Part shown: positions 30,725-41,578 of the stretch, piece after piece | Numbering within the stretch: the first letter of the stretch is position 1 | Layout: each line of letters starts with the position of its first letter | Source of the DNA: Vibrio hepatarius | GTDB taxonomy: Bacteria > Pseudomonadota > Gammaproteobacteria > Enterobacterales > Vibrionaceae | Length of the DNA: 64,000 nt | Assembly (NCBI RefSeq): GCF_001274785.1 | Contig: NZ_LHPI01000011.1 | Location: 20,705 to 84,704, forward strand | Direction of reading: 5' to 3' | Program-made: the position numbers and the translations under genes | Notes under the pieces: generated by a model | Told to the model about the DNA's origin: nothing | Seen by the model: the letters and a program-made list of their open reading frames with translations, nothing else | The model's database searches: none

Positions 30725-30750
30725 AAAAGCTCGCAATTTGCGGGCTTTTT
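30725..30750 (+). terminator. Terminator after htpG
   Basis: AAAAGC-TCGC / GCGG-GCTTTT (one wobble) with a 5-nt loop and a T5 tract, 17 nt after the htpG stop. Confidence 0.75.
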
Positions 30751-31800
<1,050 letters not shown>

Positions 31801-31858
31801 TTTGTGACTCAATTATTTGAGCAAGACTTCGAGTAAGTTTTGAAATTTGTTATAGTGA

Positions 31859-31885
31859 AGGCGACCTTTTTAGGTCGCTTTTTTT
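31859..31885 (+). terminator. Terminator after adk
   Basis: GCGACCT / AGGTCGC stem with a T-rich loop and T7 tail, 58 nt after the adk stop. It separates adk from hemH. Confidence 0.85.
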
Positions 31886-31951
31886 ATGCTTACACATTGA
31901 TCTATAACGGTGTTATAACGTAAATAGCTAATTTAGTGGCGGTAGGATTCT

Positions 31952-32908
31952 ATGCAAAATAATAACAAACAAGGTGTGTTGTTGATTAACCTAGGCACAC
32001 CGGACGAGCCAACTGCGCCAGCGGTGAAACGTTTTTTAAGCCAGTTTCTACACGACAAGCGTGTGGTAGATATGACACGTTGGTTGTGGTGTCCTATTTT
32101 ACACGGTGCGATTTTGCCGATCCGTGCACCTAAAGTGGCTAAGCTATATCAATCAGTATGGATGGATGAAGGTTCGCCACTGATGGTTTACTCTCAAAGA
32201 CAAGCCGCAAAGCTCAAAGCGTTGCTACAGATGCCTGTTGAGTTAGGCATGACTTACGGCAATCCGAGCTTAGAAACGGGTGTTAAGGCGTTAGTCGAGC
32301 AAGGTGTCGAAGAAGTGATCGTATTGCCTCTGTATCCTCAGTATTCCGGAACCACTACGGCGGCGGCGTTTGATGGACTGGCAAAAGCACTCAAGCAAGT
32401 GCCAGTGATGCCAGCACTGCAGTTTATCAGCGATTATCACGATCATCCGCTCTATATTAAGGCACTCGCAGAAAGCGTTCGTCGCTCATGGGAGCAAAAA
32501 GGTAAGGGTGACTACTTACTGTGTTCTTACCACGGTATTCCTAAGCGCTATGCGGACAATGGCGATGTGTATCCAATTCACTGTGAGCGTACAACCACAT
32601 TACTGGGGCGCGAGTTAGGTTTAGAGCCCAACCAAATTGGTATGACTTACCAGTCTCGATTTGGCAGAGAAGAATGGCTACAGCCATACACGGATAAAAC
32701 CTTAGAGACTTTGCCTAGCAAAGGCGTACAAAATCTGGATGTTATCTCTCCTGCGTTTTCTTCTGACTGTTTAGAGACGCTTGAGGAGCTCTCTGATCAG
32801 TGCCGTGAGCTGTTTATGGAACACGGCGGTGGACGATTCAACTTTATCCCTTGTTTGAATGATGACGATTTGCACATTGAAATGATGGCGGACTTGATCA
32901 AAAACTAA
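31952..32908 (+). CDS. hemH: Ferrochelatase
   Basis: Inserts Fe2+ into protoporphyrin IX in the last step of haem synthesis. The 318 residues carry the N-terminal [22 protein letters not shown], the active-site histidine in [14 protein letters not shown] (about residue 196), and the [17 protein letters not shown] and [16 protein letters not shown] motifs near the C-terminus; the last contains the second conserved acidic patch. The length is typical. The ribosome-binding site TAGGAT is good. Position next to adk is conserved. Confidence 0.96.
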   Translation: MQNNNKQGVLLINLGTPDEPTAPAVKRFLSQFLHDKRVVDMTRWLWCPILHGAILPIRAPKVAKLYQSVWMDEGSPLMVYSQRQAAKLKALLQMPVELGMTYGNPSLETGVKALVEQGVEEVIVLPLYPQYSGTTTAAAFDGLAKALKQVPVMPALQFISDYHDHPLYIKALAESVRRSWEQKGKGDYLLCSYHGIPKRYADNGDVYPIHCERTTTLLGRELGLEPNQIGMTYQSRFGREEWLQPYTDKTLETLPSKGVQNLDVISPAFSSDCLETLEELSDQCRELFMEHGGGRFNFIPCLNDDDLHIEMMADLIKN

Positions 32909-33383
32909 TTCTTTTTCCTACCGGAAACTTCAATAGAAAAGGTCGCTTGCGGCCTATTTTTATTTCTGCTGCTTATCTTCTGTCTTGTTACTCCGCTTCT
33001 AACCCAGAATCTGGCTCTGTTTGAAACTCTGATTCTGGTGATCAAGATCTGATTTTTTTTATCGAAAATTAACTCACCTAAAAAAGTCCACGTGATCTAT
33101 TTATCGTTATTGATGAGTTTGTTGTTATTTTATGTGCTTCAGATCACTGAGCGTCGTTTTAGGTATTTTTATATATTTCCTAATTTATTGTTTTTAAATT
33201 AATTTATTTTAATCTTGTTTTTGAAAGTGAGGAAGATCTCACTAGTGAGAGATTTATTTTTCTTCGTGAATTAAATTGGTCAGTATGAAAAGCAAGCCAG
33301 GGAGGCTATCCCATTTTGCGGTTAATTAGTGGTGAAAACTAAGTTTATACCGCGGCTAATTTTAAGATTAAGGTAGATTAATT
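32909..33383 (+). promoter_or_regulatory. Promoter and leader region of the KdgM-like porin
   Basis: 475 nt without a gene. The first 55 nt hold a weak AGGTC / GGCCT hairpin after hemH. At 33132-33147, TGTGC-TTCAGA-TCACT resembles a CRP site (TGTGA-N6-TCACA, two mismatches). The stretch from 33160 to 33300 is AT-rich. Just upstream of the porin, GCGGT (33318-33322) pairs with ACCGC (33349-33353) around an inner TTAGT / ACTAA hairpin, ending 30 nt before the ATG. Confidence 0.4.
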
Positions 33384-34052
33384 ATGAAAAAACAATTCAC
33401 TCTAGGCGCACTTTCGCTACTTTTCGCTTCAACTGCTTTTGCGGGTTCTTCTTACGTAACGGGTAACGTACAGCTTCACTCTGATGCAGACAAAATGCAC
33501 GGTTCAGATGTGACTTCAACACTAGAAGCAGGCCACACGTTCGACAACCAAATGGGTGGTTTTACCGTTTATACTGAGTTTGATGGCATTCAACTTGGTG
33601 AGATTGAAGAAGTAAATGGTCAATCTATGCAAGACGAAGTGTATGTAACCGTCGGTGGTGAACAGTCTTTCCAAATTACCGACAATCTATGGGTAGCAGC
33701 GGGTTACCAACACCTATTCCATGAAGGTGAAAGCCTACAGTACCGCCCATTAGTTAAAATTGGCTACAACTTTGACAACGGTCTATCAATCAGCAACCGT
33801 ACTCGTGCACACATCGATGCAACGAGCAATGATGCCGATACAGACTACCGTATGGACAACCGCATTGCTTACACGGTGAATGAAGACCTAGCACTAAGCT
33901 ACAACAACGTGTACATGATCGATGCAGAAGTTATGGACCATGAGTTGCGTGCAACTTGGACGCGCAACGGCGTTCAACCATATTTTGAGTTCCGTAACCA
34001 AGGCGACAACACGAACAACGCATTTGTGTTCGGTGCTTCTTACGGTTTCTAA
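33384..34052 (+). CDS. KdgM-family oligosaccharide porin (predicted)
   Basis: Outer-membrane beta-barrel protein of 222 residues with a signal peptide (MKKQFTLGALSLLFASTAFA, cleaved before GSS). The barrel shows the pattern of alternating aromatic strands and ends ASYGF, with the C-terminal Phe expected by the Bam complex. Its length and the YxxRMDNRIxYxxxxxLxLSYNN-like pattern fit the 12-stranded KdgM/NanC family, which takes up acidic oligosaccharides; the substrate cannot be judged here. A possible CRP site upstream would fit a sugar role. It is more divergent than the OmpU-like porins in this window. Confidence 0.75.
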   Translation: MKKQFTLGALSLLFASTAFAGSSYVTGNVQLHSDADKMHGSDVTSTLEAGHTFDNQMGGFTVYTEFDGIQLGEIEEVNGQSMQDEVYVTVGGEQSFQITDNLWVAAGYQHLFHEGESLQYRPLVKIGYNFDNGLSISNRTRAHIDATSNDADTDYRMDNRIAYTVNEDLALSYNNVYMIDAEVMDHELRATWTRNGVQPYFEFRNQGDNTNNAFVFGASYGF

Positions 34053-34078
34053 CCCTTTCTAAAACTGTCCTTGTAATA

Positions 34079-34107
34079 AAAAGCCCGGCTCATCACCGGG
34101 CTTTATT
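34079..34107. terminator. Bidirectional terminator between the KdgM-like porin and the DUF411 gene
   Basis: AAAGCCCGG / CCGGGCTTT with a 7-nt loop in the 83-nt gap between convergent genes, flanked by A and T runs on the respective sides. Confidence 0.85.
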
Positions 34108-34135
34108 TGATCGTAATGTTCTGTCGTATATAAGG

Positions 34136-34576
34136 TTACTTTCCTTCGTAACGACGGTATTCAAACACTTGGCCTTTATCGTTAAAGGCGTAAACCGTGT
34201 AAGCGTCTTGTTTGTTACCGTATTCCATACCCGGAGAGCCCATTGGCATACCAGGAACCGCCAAGCCTTTCGCGTTGCGTGGTGGGTTTTCTAAGAATGC
34301 CTTGATGTCTTCTGCTGGGATATGACCTTCAAACACATAGCCATCTATCTCTGCGGTATGACAAGATGCCAACTCCGGTGTGATACCAAGTTTTTGCTTT
34401 ATCGGATTCATGTTTTCGTGCAGTTGCTCGGTGACGTCGAATCCTGCGTCTTTCATGTGTTTCGTCCACTCCGTACAACAACCGCAATAAGGCGATTTAT
34501 GATTCAGCACGTCTGTTGCCAGTGCTTGGCCTGATAGCAACATAAATGCTGCGAGTGAGAGAGCTTTAACTTTCAT
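34136..34576 (-). CDS. DUF411 periplasmic metal-binding protein
   Basis: Secreted protein of 146 residues with a signal peptide (MKVKALSLAAFMLLSGQALA). The DUF411 core starts with the cysteine cluster SPYCGCCTEW (about residues 29-38), followed by the conserved LASCHTAEIDGYVFEGHIPA and a Met-rich VPGMPMGSPGMEYG motif that would suit copper(I). It is 8 nt downstream of copA on the same strand and preceded by AGAGG, so it is translated as part of a copper-efflux operon. A periplasmic copper carrier or scavenger is the likely role. Confidence 0.9.
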   Translation of the reverse strand: MKVKALSLAAFMLLSGQALATDVLNHKSPYCGCCTEWTKHMKDAGFDVTEQLHENMNPIKQKLGITPELASCHTAEIDGYVFEGHIPAEDIKAFLENPPRNAKGLAVPGMPMGSPGMEYGNKQDAYTVYAFNDKGQVFEYRRYEGK

Positions 34577-34584
34577 AGGAACCT

Positions 34585-37287
34585 CTAGGAACGAATGGAT
34601 GTTTTAAATAATCTTAGTCGGTTTGCATTGCTGACAACAGTAATCGAAGACAATGCCATGGCGGCTCCCGCGACTACGGGGCTAAGAAGAAAACCAAATG
34701 CTGGATAAAGTACACCCGCAGCGACAGGGATACCGAGTGTGTTATACACAAAGGCACCAAATAGGTTTTGCTTCATATTCTTTACGGTGGCTTTCGACAA
34801 TTCGATGGCTTTAACCACGGCAAGTGGTGATGAGTTCAGTAGTGTCATTTGCGCGCTTTCTATCGCAACATCGCTGCCGCTGCCCATTGCAATACCAATA
34901 TCGGCCAGCGCAAGGGCAGGGGCATCATTGACACCATCACCAATCATGGCCACTTTCATTCCGTTTTGTTGTAACTGTTTAATATGGCCCGCTTTTTCAT
35001 CCGGTAATACCTGAGATATGACCTGCTCAATACCGATTTGTTCAGCGATGGCTTTCGCAACGTGATGGTTGTCACCCGTTAACATCACAGGGGTAATATT
35101 CAGTGCTTTCAACTCTGCGACAGCTTGTTTAGCGTCTTCTTTCAACGAATCTGCAATCGCAATGATGCCAACAACTTTTTCATCTAAGGCAATCACTATT
35201 GGGGTTGCCGCGTTTTGCTCACTCTGCTGAGTAGCATCGCGCAGTGGTGCTAAATCCCAACCTTGTTTTTCGGCGTAATTCAAAGAAGTCGCCGACAAGG
35301 TTTGCGATTGGTACTGGCCAAACACGCCTTTACCACGTTCATTATTAAACTCGTCCACCTCAACTGGAGCTACGTTACGATTATGCGCTTCAGTGACGAT
35401 CGCTTTGGCGAGCGGGTGCTCTGAGTGCTGTTCAATACCCGCAGCAAGCGCAAGCAGTTGCTTGTCATCGTTATCAACCGAGTAAAGTGATTGAACTTCC
35501 GGCTTGCCGAGCGTTAATGTGCCTGTCTTATCAAACACTACCGTATCGATCTTGCTAGCACTTTGTAAAACATCGGCGTCTTTGATCAGTATGCCCATTT
35601 CCGCTGCTTTACCGATACCAACCGTCACAGAAAGTGGGGTCGCTAAGCCAAGCGCACAAGGGCAGGCGATAATCAATACTGTTGTTGAAACCACCAGCAT
35701 GTAACTGGCTTTCGGGTCTGGACCAACCATAAACCAAACCGCGGCAGCAAGAATAGCAATCGCAACGACCACAGGTACAAATACAGATGAGATCTGGTCG
35801 GCTAACTTGGCAATGGCCGGTTTGCTGCTTTGTGCTTCTCTCACTAAAGAGATGATGCGAGACAGCATGGTGTTGCTACCAATGCCGGTCGCCTTAATAA
35901 TCAAACCGCCATCTTGGTTTAGCGTGCCTGCAGAGACAAAATCTTCTGCTTGTTTATGAACGGGTACGGGTTCACCCGTCAGCATTGACTCATCTAGGTA
36001 AGATTGGCCAGAGACAACTTGTCCATCAACTGGCACTTTCTCACCAGGTTTGATTCTTAACTGCATCCCCAAGGTAATGTCGTTAATTGCAACGGTGACA
36101 TCGCCATTCTCGGTCACTTGGGTGGCTTGGTTTGGCTGCAGGTTTATCAAGGCCTGCAGTGAACGCGTTGTTTTTGCTTTCGCTTTTGCTTCTATATAGT
36201 GACCAAGGGAAATCAAACCAATGATCATTGCGCTGGCTTCGAAGTAAACATGACGCGAGGCTTCAGGGAACCAAGTTGGGAACGCGACGACCAGCATTGA
36301 GAACAACCAAGCTGCACCCGTGCCGAGCGCAACTAGGGTATCCATGGTGGCGCGCTTGTGAGTCAGCGCTTGCCAAGCGTTGGTAAAGAAGCTTTTACCT
36401 GCTGTCGCAAGTAGCGCTAAACAGATGAGGCCGATAGCACCCCAGGCCAATTGATCGCTGGTGGAGCGGATCATCATATTGCCGCCCGCCAAGCCCCAAA
36501 GCATCAGTGGACCACCGACGAGTAAACCTGCCCAAGCACTTTTCTTAAAGTAGGCTTGTGTCTTGATTTGTTGCTCCAGTTGTTTGCTTTGTTGCTGTTG
36601 TGGATCGTCAATTACTTCCGCTTGATAACCCGCTTGCTTAACGGATTCCAACAGGGCTTGGATAGTTTGTGAGTCGTCTGATTTTGCGAATACCAAAGCA
36701 CTTTGTTCAGCCAAGTTAACCTGTGCACGTTCGACATTGCTATTGCTAAGCAGTGCTTTCTCAACCGAAGCCACACAGCTGGCGCATGTCATGCCAGATA
36801 GCAATAAGTGAATCGCCGCCGCCGAATCCACGGGTTGTTCATTTTGCGCAGCTTGATTAACAGGGCTTTCTTCTACGATTGCTTCAGTTGAAGACTCTTC
36901 TACTTTTTGTTGATAAGCGTGATAGCCACACGCCTCAATAAGCTTGATGACTTCTTCCAGTGAAAGAAGGGTAGACACAGTTAGTTCTGTTTTGGATACC
37001 TCAAACTGACCCACCAAAGGTTGCTCTTCGAGTTTCGCTTTCACCTTATTAACGCACTTGCCGCAGCTTAGCCCTTCTAAGTAAAGGTGAAATTGATTAC
37101 CTGCGTGATAGCCGAGCGCATTAATCGTCGTTTCTAGATCAGAGAACGGATGATCACTGGTTAAAACGACCTGAGTTGGAGACAGCTCTTTGATCGTGAC
37201 GTCGTATTTTGATGTGAGTTCTCTTTCTACTTTCCTTGCACAACCCATGCAATTTAAACCAGAGAGAGGAATATCGAACTGAAACAT
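34585..37287 (-). CDS. copA: Cu(+)-exporting P1B-type ATPase CopA
   Basis: Copper-efflux pump of the inner membrane, 900 residues from the ATG at 37287 ([10 protein letters not shown]); a longer open frame to 37380 lacks support. Three N-terminal heavy-metal domains are visible: GLNCMGC at C13/C16, GLSCGKC near 79, and GMTCASC near 177. Membrane helices follow, with the metal-binding CPC in [12 protein letters not shown], the actuator TGEPVP, the phosphorylation motif [11 protein letters not shown], and [21 protein letters not shown]. coli CopA has two metal-binding domains; this one has three. The promoter shows a CueR operator with 19-bp spacing. Confidence 0.97.
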   Translation of the reverse strand: MFQFDIPLSGLNCMGCARKVERELTSKYDVTIKELSPTQVVLTSDHPFSDLETTINALGYHAGNQFHLYLEGLSCGKCVNKVKAKLEEQPLVGQFEVSKTELTVSTLLSLEEVIKLIEACGYHAYQQKVEESSTEAIVEESPVNQAAQNEQPVDSAAAIHLLLSGMTCASCVASVEKALLSNSNVERAQVNLAEQSALVFAKSDDSQTIQALLESVKQAGYQAEVIDDPQQQQSKQLEQQIKTQAYFKKSAWAGLLVGGPLMLWGLAGGNMMIRSTSDQLAWGAIGLICLALLATAGKSFFTNAWQALTHKRATMDTLVALGTGAAWLFSMLVVAFPTWFPEASRHVYFEASAMIIGLISLGHYIEAKAKAKTTRSLQALINLQPNQATQVTENGDVTVAINDITLGMQLRIKPGEKVPVDGQVVSGQSYLDESMLTGEPVPVHKQAEDFVSAGTLNQDGGLIIKATGIGSNTMLSRIISLVREAQSSKPAIAKLADQISSVFVPVVVAIAILAAAVWFMVGPDPKASYMLVVSTTVLIIACPCALGLATPLSVTVGIGKAAEMGILIKDADVLQSASKIDTVVFDKTGTLTLGKPEVQSLYSVDNDDKQLLALAAGIEQHSEHPLAKAIVTEAHNRNVAPVEVDEFNNERGKGVFGQYQSQTLSATSLNYAEKQGWDLAPLRDATQQSEQNAATPIVIALDEKVVGIIAIADSLKEDAKQAVAELKALNITPVMLTGDNHHVAKAIAEQIGIEQVISQVLPDEKAGHIKQLQQNGMKVAMIGDGVNDAPALALADIGIAMGSGSDVAIESAQMTLLNSSPLAVVKAIELSKATVKNMKQNLFGAFVYNTLGIPVAAGVLYPAFGFLLSPVVAGAAMALSSITVVSNANRLRLFKTSIRS

Positions 37288-37319
37288 ACCTAGCACCCTC
37301 AAATATTGGATTGTTATTG

Positions 37320-37350
37320 AGAATAAACCTTTCCTCAAGGGTAAGGTCAA
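37320..37350 (-). promoter_or_regulatory. CueR-type copper-responsive promoter of copA
   Basis: On the minus strand, -35 TTGACC and -10 TATTCT are separated by 19 bp, the long spacing typical of MerR-family promoters. Between them lies the dyad ACCTTACC...GGAAAGGT (37327-37347), matching the CueR operator seen at the E. coli copA promoter almost exactly. The -10 lies about 33 nt before the copA ATG. No cueR gene is in this window. Confidence 0.88.
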
Positions 37351-37693
37351 GCCTTTCGGAAATGTTTTTAAAAACGTCAAAATCGCCTTGCTAAGTGTCT
37401 GTTTTGACGGTTTTTTATGCGAGTTATATCAACATTATCTAATCGCAAATCTAAAGTTCCGTAAATTGAAAAAAAATCACCGTGAAGTGCGACGAAAGTT
37501 TGCGGCTTTCTGCTCGCCTGTAAGTGATGAAAAACAAAATTGACGTTTATGTTTAGCAATGGGTGTGTTTTAAGGTGTTGATTTAAATGAATTTGTATTG
37601 ATTTTTGTTTTTTGACTTTGAAGGTGGTCAGAGTTTTTTTTGAGCTAATTCCTAACGCGAAAGAAGTTTGCCAACATTTCCCTTGTCCATGCA

Positions 37694-37734
37694 GGGTCTT
37701 TACGCAAACCGCGCTTTGGTCTGCGTAAAGACCC
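37694..37734 (+). promoter_or_regulatory. Stem-loop in the leader of the second porin
   Basis: A perfect 13-bp stem (GGGTCTTTACGCA / TGCGTAAAGACCC) with an inner ACC / GGT pairing ends 34 nt before the porin ATG at 37769. No T-run follows, so it is not an intrinsic terminator. It is probably an mRNA 5' leader structure. The upstream 37351-37690 stretch is AT-rich and otherwise holds nothing I can name. Confidence 0.65.
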
Positions 37735-37768
37735 ATATAAATAAAATTCTAAAATAGGGGTTTTTATT

Positions 37769-38893
37769 ATGTCTCAATTCAAAAAAACAATAATTGGAGC
37801 GGCCATTGCAGCGAGTACCTTGGCCGCAGGTAGCGTGTATGCAGATGGTGCGAACAGTGATGCAGCAAAAGAGTATTTAACCAAAGACTCATTTGCCTAT
37901 GAGGTCTACGGTATTATCGCAATGCAAGCTGCATATCGTGACTACGATTCTGGTAGTTCGGCGACAGACGATGAGTTAGGTGGCATGCAGCTAAATAACG
38001 AATCACGTATTGGTTTCCGTGGTAAAAAACAATTTGCAAACTTTGGCCCGACTTTTATCTGGCAAATTGAAGGTGGCTACGTAGACCCAAGCTTTGGTGG
38101 TGAAGGTGCAGGTCTGGGTGAGCGTGATACGTTCGTCGGTTTTGAAGGTGAATCACTGGGGCAAATCCGATTAGGTCGCGTTCTGACACCAATGTACGAA
38201 CTTGTCGACTGGCCAGCCTCTAACCCTGGTTTAGGTGATGTTTATGACTGGGGTGGCGCTATCGGTGGTGCGAAATATCAAGACCGTCAATCCAACACCA
38301 TTCGCTGGGACTCTCCTTTATACAGTGATGCATTCTCTATCGACGCTGCCGTCGGTGCGGGTGACAAAGCGGGTCTAGGTGAAGGCGACGACTACTGGGC
38401 GGGTATTGCTGCGCACTACAAACTCGGTCCTATCCAATTTGATTTAGCTTATGAAGGTAACCGAAACATCGTCGCAGAAGCACAAAACTGGGATAACGAC
38501 ACTTACCTAGTTGGCCTACAAGGTTGGTTTGAGAACGGCATTTCATTCTTTGCTCAGTACAAATACATGGAAGCGGACGCAGGTAATGGCGTGGATGAAA
38601 AACAAGACGCGGTTTCTGCTGGCTTGATGTACACCACTGGTGACTGGCAATACAAACTGGGCTACGCGGCGAACTTTGATTTAGAGCGCGATGGCAAGAC
38701 AATCGACGATACCGCGGATGACGTGTTGTCAGCGCAAGTGATGTACTTTGTTGACCCATCTGCAGTGCTTTACGTACGTGCGCGCACTCTAGATTTCGGT
38801 GACGGTGCAGAGACATTAGACGATGCAACAAAAACTCGTTGGAAATCTGCTGACTACGATGAGTTCTCTGTCGGCGTAGAGTACTACTTCTAA
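37769..38893 (+). CDS. OmpU-like general porin (second copy)
   Basis: Gram-negative porin of 374 residues, paralogous to the one at 15926. The signal peptide ends at GSVYA (about residue 25). The barrel shares VYGIIAMQAAY, NNESRIGFRG, RVLTPMYELVDWPASNPG and YDWGG with the other copy and ends VEYYF with the required C-terminal Phe. The mature N-terminus carries an acidic insertion. It is followed by a terminator and then a DUF2057 gene. Whether it is the main OmpU, OmpT or another porin of the species cannot be decided from sequence alone. Confidence 0.9.
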   Translation: MSQFKKTIIGAAIAASTLAAGSVYADGANSDAAKEYLTKDSFAYEVYGIIAMQAAYRDYDSGSSATDDELGGMQLNNESRIGFRGKKQFANFGPTFIWQIEGGYVDPSFGGEGAGLGERDTFVGFEGESLGQIRLGRVLTPMYELVDWPASNPGLGDVYDWGGAIGGAKYQDRQSNTIRWDSPLYSDAFSIDAAVGAGDKAGLGEGDDYWAGIAAHYKLGPIQFDLAYEGNRNIVAEAQNWDNDTYLVGLQGWFENGISFFAQYKYMEADAGNGVDEKQDAVSAGLMYTTGDWQYKLGYAANFDLERDGKTIDDTADDVLSAQVMYFVDPSAVLYVRARTLDFGDGAETLDDATKTRWKSADYDEFSVGVEYYF

Positions 38894-38904
38894 CTCTAAT
38901 CATA

Positions 38905-38926
38905 AAAAGGGCGGCAACGCCCTTTT
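38905..38926 (+). terminator. Terminator after the second porin
   Basis: AAAAGGGCG / CGCCCTTTT with a 4-nt loop, 12 nt after the porin stop. The T-tract is only four bases. A second hairpin (TCACTGAAA / TTTCAGTGA, 38951-38982) follows before the next gene. Confidence 0.7.
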
Positions 38927-39013
38927 GAAGCGAGTACTCATTTACATAGGTCACTGAAATACCCGGCCTGTTGTTTCAGTGATCTATCTAAATTGGTACA
39001 AGATGAGAAAACC

Positions 39014-39610
39014 ATGATGAAAAAAACAACGACAGTTTTAGGCCTATGCGCCTTACTTACTTCGCCTGCATTTGCCGCTCAACTGACGCTCCAGCAAGAA
39101 CTCGTGCCTCGAGTGTTAAACGGAGAATTTGTCTACCCCGAGCGCATTTCTGCTAATAACAGCATTCAAATTAAAGATGGTCACAACCAACTTACGGTCA
39201 CCGTAGGCCAGATCGTATTTGAAGATGGCAAACGCCGTAAGTTTGATTCCCAGCCGCTGATTTTGGAATTTAGCGCCGCGAAAGACGCCGAGCTTACGCT
39301 GAGCTACAACAAGCTACGCACAATTGAAGAAGCAAAAGCGTTTGAGCGTGACCCAAAAGTGACGCTGCTAGATGAGAGCGGTAATACAATAGAGTTCAGC
39401 ATGACACAGCTACGCAAAGGTGGAATGCAAGGTTTTAGGGACTATGAGCGCGAAGTTGCGGACTACAACCTAGCACTTAACAAGCAAGAGACCAAAGAGA
39501 GCATCGCTCAGTCACCGCAAGAAACCCAAAGCCTCAAAGCCTCGTTCAACAACTTAAGCCGTGAAGAGCAACAAGAGTTTATGCAATGGGCAATGCGTAA
39601 TTTGAAATAG
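39014..39610 (+). CDS. DUF2057 (UPF0319/YccT-like) periplasmic protein
   Basis: Secreted protein of 198 residues, starting at ATG 39014 (or the adjacent ATG at 39017); the longer open frame begins at a TTG and would bury the signal peptide. Signal peptide: a basic start then LGLCALLTSPAFA. The body matches DUF2057 (YccT, renamed CsgI in E. coli, where it inhibits curli assembly), for example LQQELVPRVLNGE and SRAxD-like later strands. The C-terminal helix (SREEQQEFMQWAMRNLK) resembles the repeated motif of the lipoprotein at 17071. Function in Vibrio is unknown. Confidence 0.85.
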   Translation: MMKKTTTVLGLCALLTSPAFAAQLTLQQELVPRVLNGEFVYPERISANNSIQIKDGHNQLTVTVGQIVFEDGKRRKFDSQPLILEFSAAKDAELTLSYNKLRTIEEAKAFERDPKVTLLDESGNTIEFSMTQLRKGGMQGFRDYEREVADYNLALNKQETKESIAQSPQETQSLKASFNNLSREEQQEFMQWAMRNLK

Positions 39611-39796
39611 CCCTATAAGAGGAGCAATGAGTTCAACGGGAAGGCAGTTCATTTATCAGGGCTGTCTTGCGGCTATTTCTGGCGTCAAACCACACGCAAG
39701 GATTGTAACCTTGCTTTACGGTGGTAAAATGTCGCCACTTTTATCCTTGATATTACAACGAGCTCACTCGTTGCTCATTACCCCTAAGGAACTCAG

Positions 39797-41224
39797 ATGA
39801 CGGTTAAAACTCGTTTTGCTCCTAGCCCAACAGGCTATCTTCACGTTGGTGGTGCACGTACAGCACTGTACTCTTGGCTATTTGCTAAAAACCAGGGCGG
39901 TGAATTCGTTCTACGTATTGAAGATACTGACCTAGAGCGTAACTCTCAGGAAGCTGTAGACGCGATCTTGGAAGGCATGCAATGGATGGGACTAGAGTGG
40001 GACGAGGGTCCTTACTTCCAGTCAAAGCGTTTTGACCGTTACAACGAAATGGTTGATAAACTGCTAGCAGAAGACAAAGCGTACAAGTGTTACGCGTCAA
40101 AGGAACTGCTAGAAGAAATCCGCGCAGAGCAAGAAGAGAACAAACAGATCCCACGTTACGATGCTAATCACCCTAAGATTGTTGCGGCAAATGCGGCGGC
40201 AAAAGAGGGCGACCCTTGTGTGATTCGTTTCCGTAACCCGAAAGAAGGCAGTGTTGTCTTTGATGACCAGATCCGTGGTCGTATTGAGATCAGCAACCAG
40301 CAGCTCGATGATTTGATCATCCGCCGTACCGATGGTGCGCCAACTTACAACTTCGTGGTTGTTGTCGATGACTGGGATATGGGTATCACTCATGTTGTGC
40401 GTGGCGAAGACCATATCAACAACACGCCTCGTCAAATCAACATTTACGAAGCGTTGGGCGCGCCAGTGCCAACATTTGCACATTGTGCGATGATTCTAGG
40501 TGACGATGGCGCGAAACTGTCTAAGCGTCACGGTGCGGTATCGGTAATGCAATACCGTGATGAAGGTTACCTACCAAACGCGCTAAACAACTACCTAGTT
40601 CGTCTAGGCTGGTCCCACGGTGACCAAGAAATCTTCTCTCAAGAAGAGATGATCAACCTGTTCAGCTTGAACGCGATCTCTAAGTCAGCGTCAGCGTTCA
40701 ACACTGACAAGCTACTTTGGTTGAACAACCACTACATCAAAACATCTGAGCCTGAATACGTGGCTAAGCACCTGCAATGGCACTTAGATCAGCAAAAACT
40801 GAATGTAGAAAATGGCCCAGCGATTACAGACGTAATCAAGCTGGTTGGTGAGCGTTGCAACACCTTGGTTGAGCTTGCTGAGCAAATCCGTTACTTCTAC
40901 GAAGACTTTTCTGAGTTTGAAGCGGGCGCAGCGAAGAAACACCTACGCGGCGTGGCAAAAGAGCCTCTAGAACTTGCGCTAGCGAAAGCGGAAGCTCTAC
41001 AAGAGTGGACTACTGACAATATCAAACAAGGCGTAATCGCAGCGGTATGTGAAGAGCTAGAAATTGGTATGGGTAAAATCGGTATGCCATTACGTGTCGC
41101 AGTGACTGGCGGTGGTCAATCTCCATCAGTTGATGCCGTGATGGAGCTGGTGGGCAAAGAACGTGTAGTTGCGCGTATCAAAATGGCTCTAGACTTTATC
41201 GCTGAGCGTGAAGCGAACGCGTAA
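39797..41224 (+). CDS. gltX: Glutamate-tRNA ligase
   Basis: Class I aminoacyl-tRNA synthetase charging tRNA-Glu, 475 residues. The HIGH-type motif occurs in [12 protein letters not shown] (residues 10-21) and the KMSKS-type motif in [12 protein letters not shown] (about 237-248). The C-terminal alpha-helical anticodon-binding domain is complete. The normal length and the [14 protein letters not shown] motif support GltX rather than the truncated GluQ. Ribosome-binding site AAGGAA. It begins the flank of the flagellar locus. Confidence 0.98.
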   Translation: MTVKTRFAPSPTGYLHVGGARTALYSWLFAKNQGGEFVLRIEDTDLERNSQEAVDAILEGMQWMGLEWDEGPYFQSKRFDRYNEMVDKLLAEDKAYKCYASKELLEEIRAEQEENKQIPRYDANHPKIVAANAAAKEGDPCVIRFRNPKEGSVVFDDQIRGRIEISNQQLDDLIIRRTDGAPTYNFVVVVDDWDMGITHVVRGEDHINNTPRQINIYEALGAPVPTFAHCAMILGDDGAKLSKRHGAVSVMQYRDEGYLPNALNNYLVRLGWSHGDQEIFSQEEMINLFSLNAISKSASAFNTDKLLWLNNHYIKTSEPEYVAKHLQWHLDQQKLNVENGPAITDVIKLVGERCNTLVELAEQIRYFYEDFSEFEAGAAKKHLRGVAKEPLELALAKAEALQEWTTDNIKQGVIAAVCEELEIGMGKIGMPLRVAVTGGGQSPSVDAVMELVGKERVVARIKMALDFIAEREANA

Positions 41225-41245
41225 GCCTACGACTTATTTTGTTTG

Positions 41246-41276
41246 AAAAACCGCAGCTTATGGCTGCGGTTTTTTT
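41246..41276 (+). terminator. Terminator after gltX
   Basis: AAAAACCGCAGC / GCTGCGGTTTTT stem with T7 tail, about 20 nt after the gltX stop. Confidence 0.9.
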
Positions 41277-41516
41277 ATATCTCGAGTATCAATAATTAAA
41301 CCTAGTTGCATAATGAACGTGTAAAAACCCTTATAAATTAACAGGATATATACCATTTGGATGAGTGCTTAGGTTGTCCATATCATCGGTTTATTCGTCT
41401 TGAAAGTGAGAATTACGTAAAATCGTAATCAAATAGTTAAAATTGACACAAACCAATTTGTACCGCTTATGAGATGAAGTTAACATTATGCCTGATTCAT
41501 ACTGTAACGCAGTGCG

Positions 41517-41544
41517 ACTTAGAGTGTGGAGTGTATCTCTAAGT
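41517..41544 (+). promoter_or_regulatory. Stem-loop in the leader of the OmpA-like gene
   Basis: A perfect 8-bp stem (ACTTAGAG / CTCTAAGT) with a 12-nt loop lies 34 nt before the ATG at 41579. It resembles the 5' stabilising stem-loops of ompA mRNAs. The remainder of the 41277-41578 gap is AT-rich without another recognisable element. Confidence 0.6.
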
Positions 41545-41578
41545 AGTATCAATGTAAGTGTCAATTAGGAATATAATA

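Noticed and set aside
37377..37736. 119-codon minus-strand frame between copA and the second porin
   Set aside because: It covers the promoter and leader of the porin, including the perfect hairpin, has no ribosome-binding site and no family-like features.
38430..38954. 174-codon minus-strand frame antisense to the second porin
   Set aside because: Shadow of a codon-biased porin gene; composition rich in Arg, His and Ser and no start signal.
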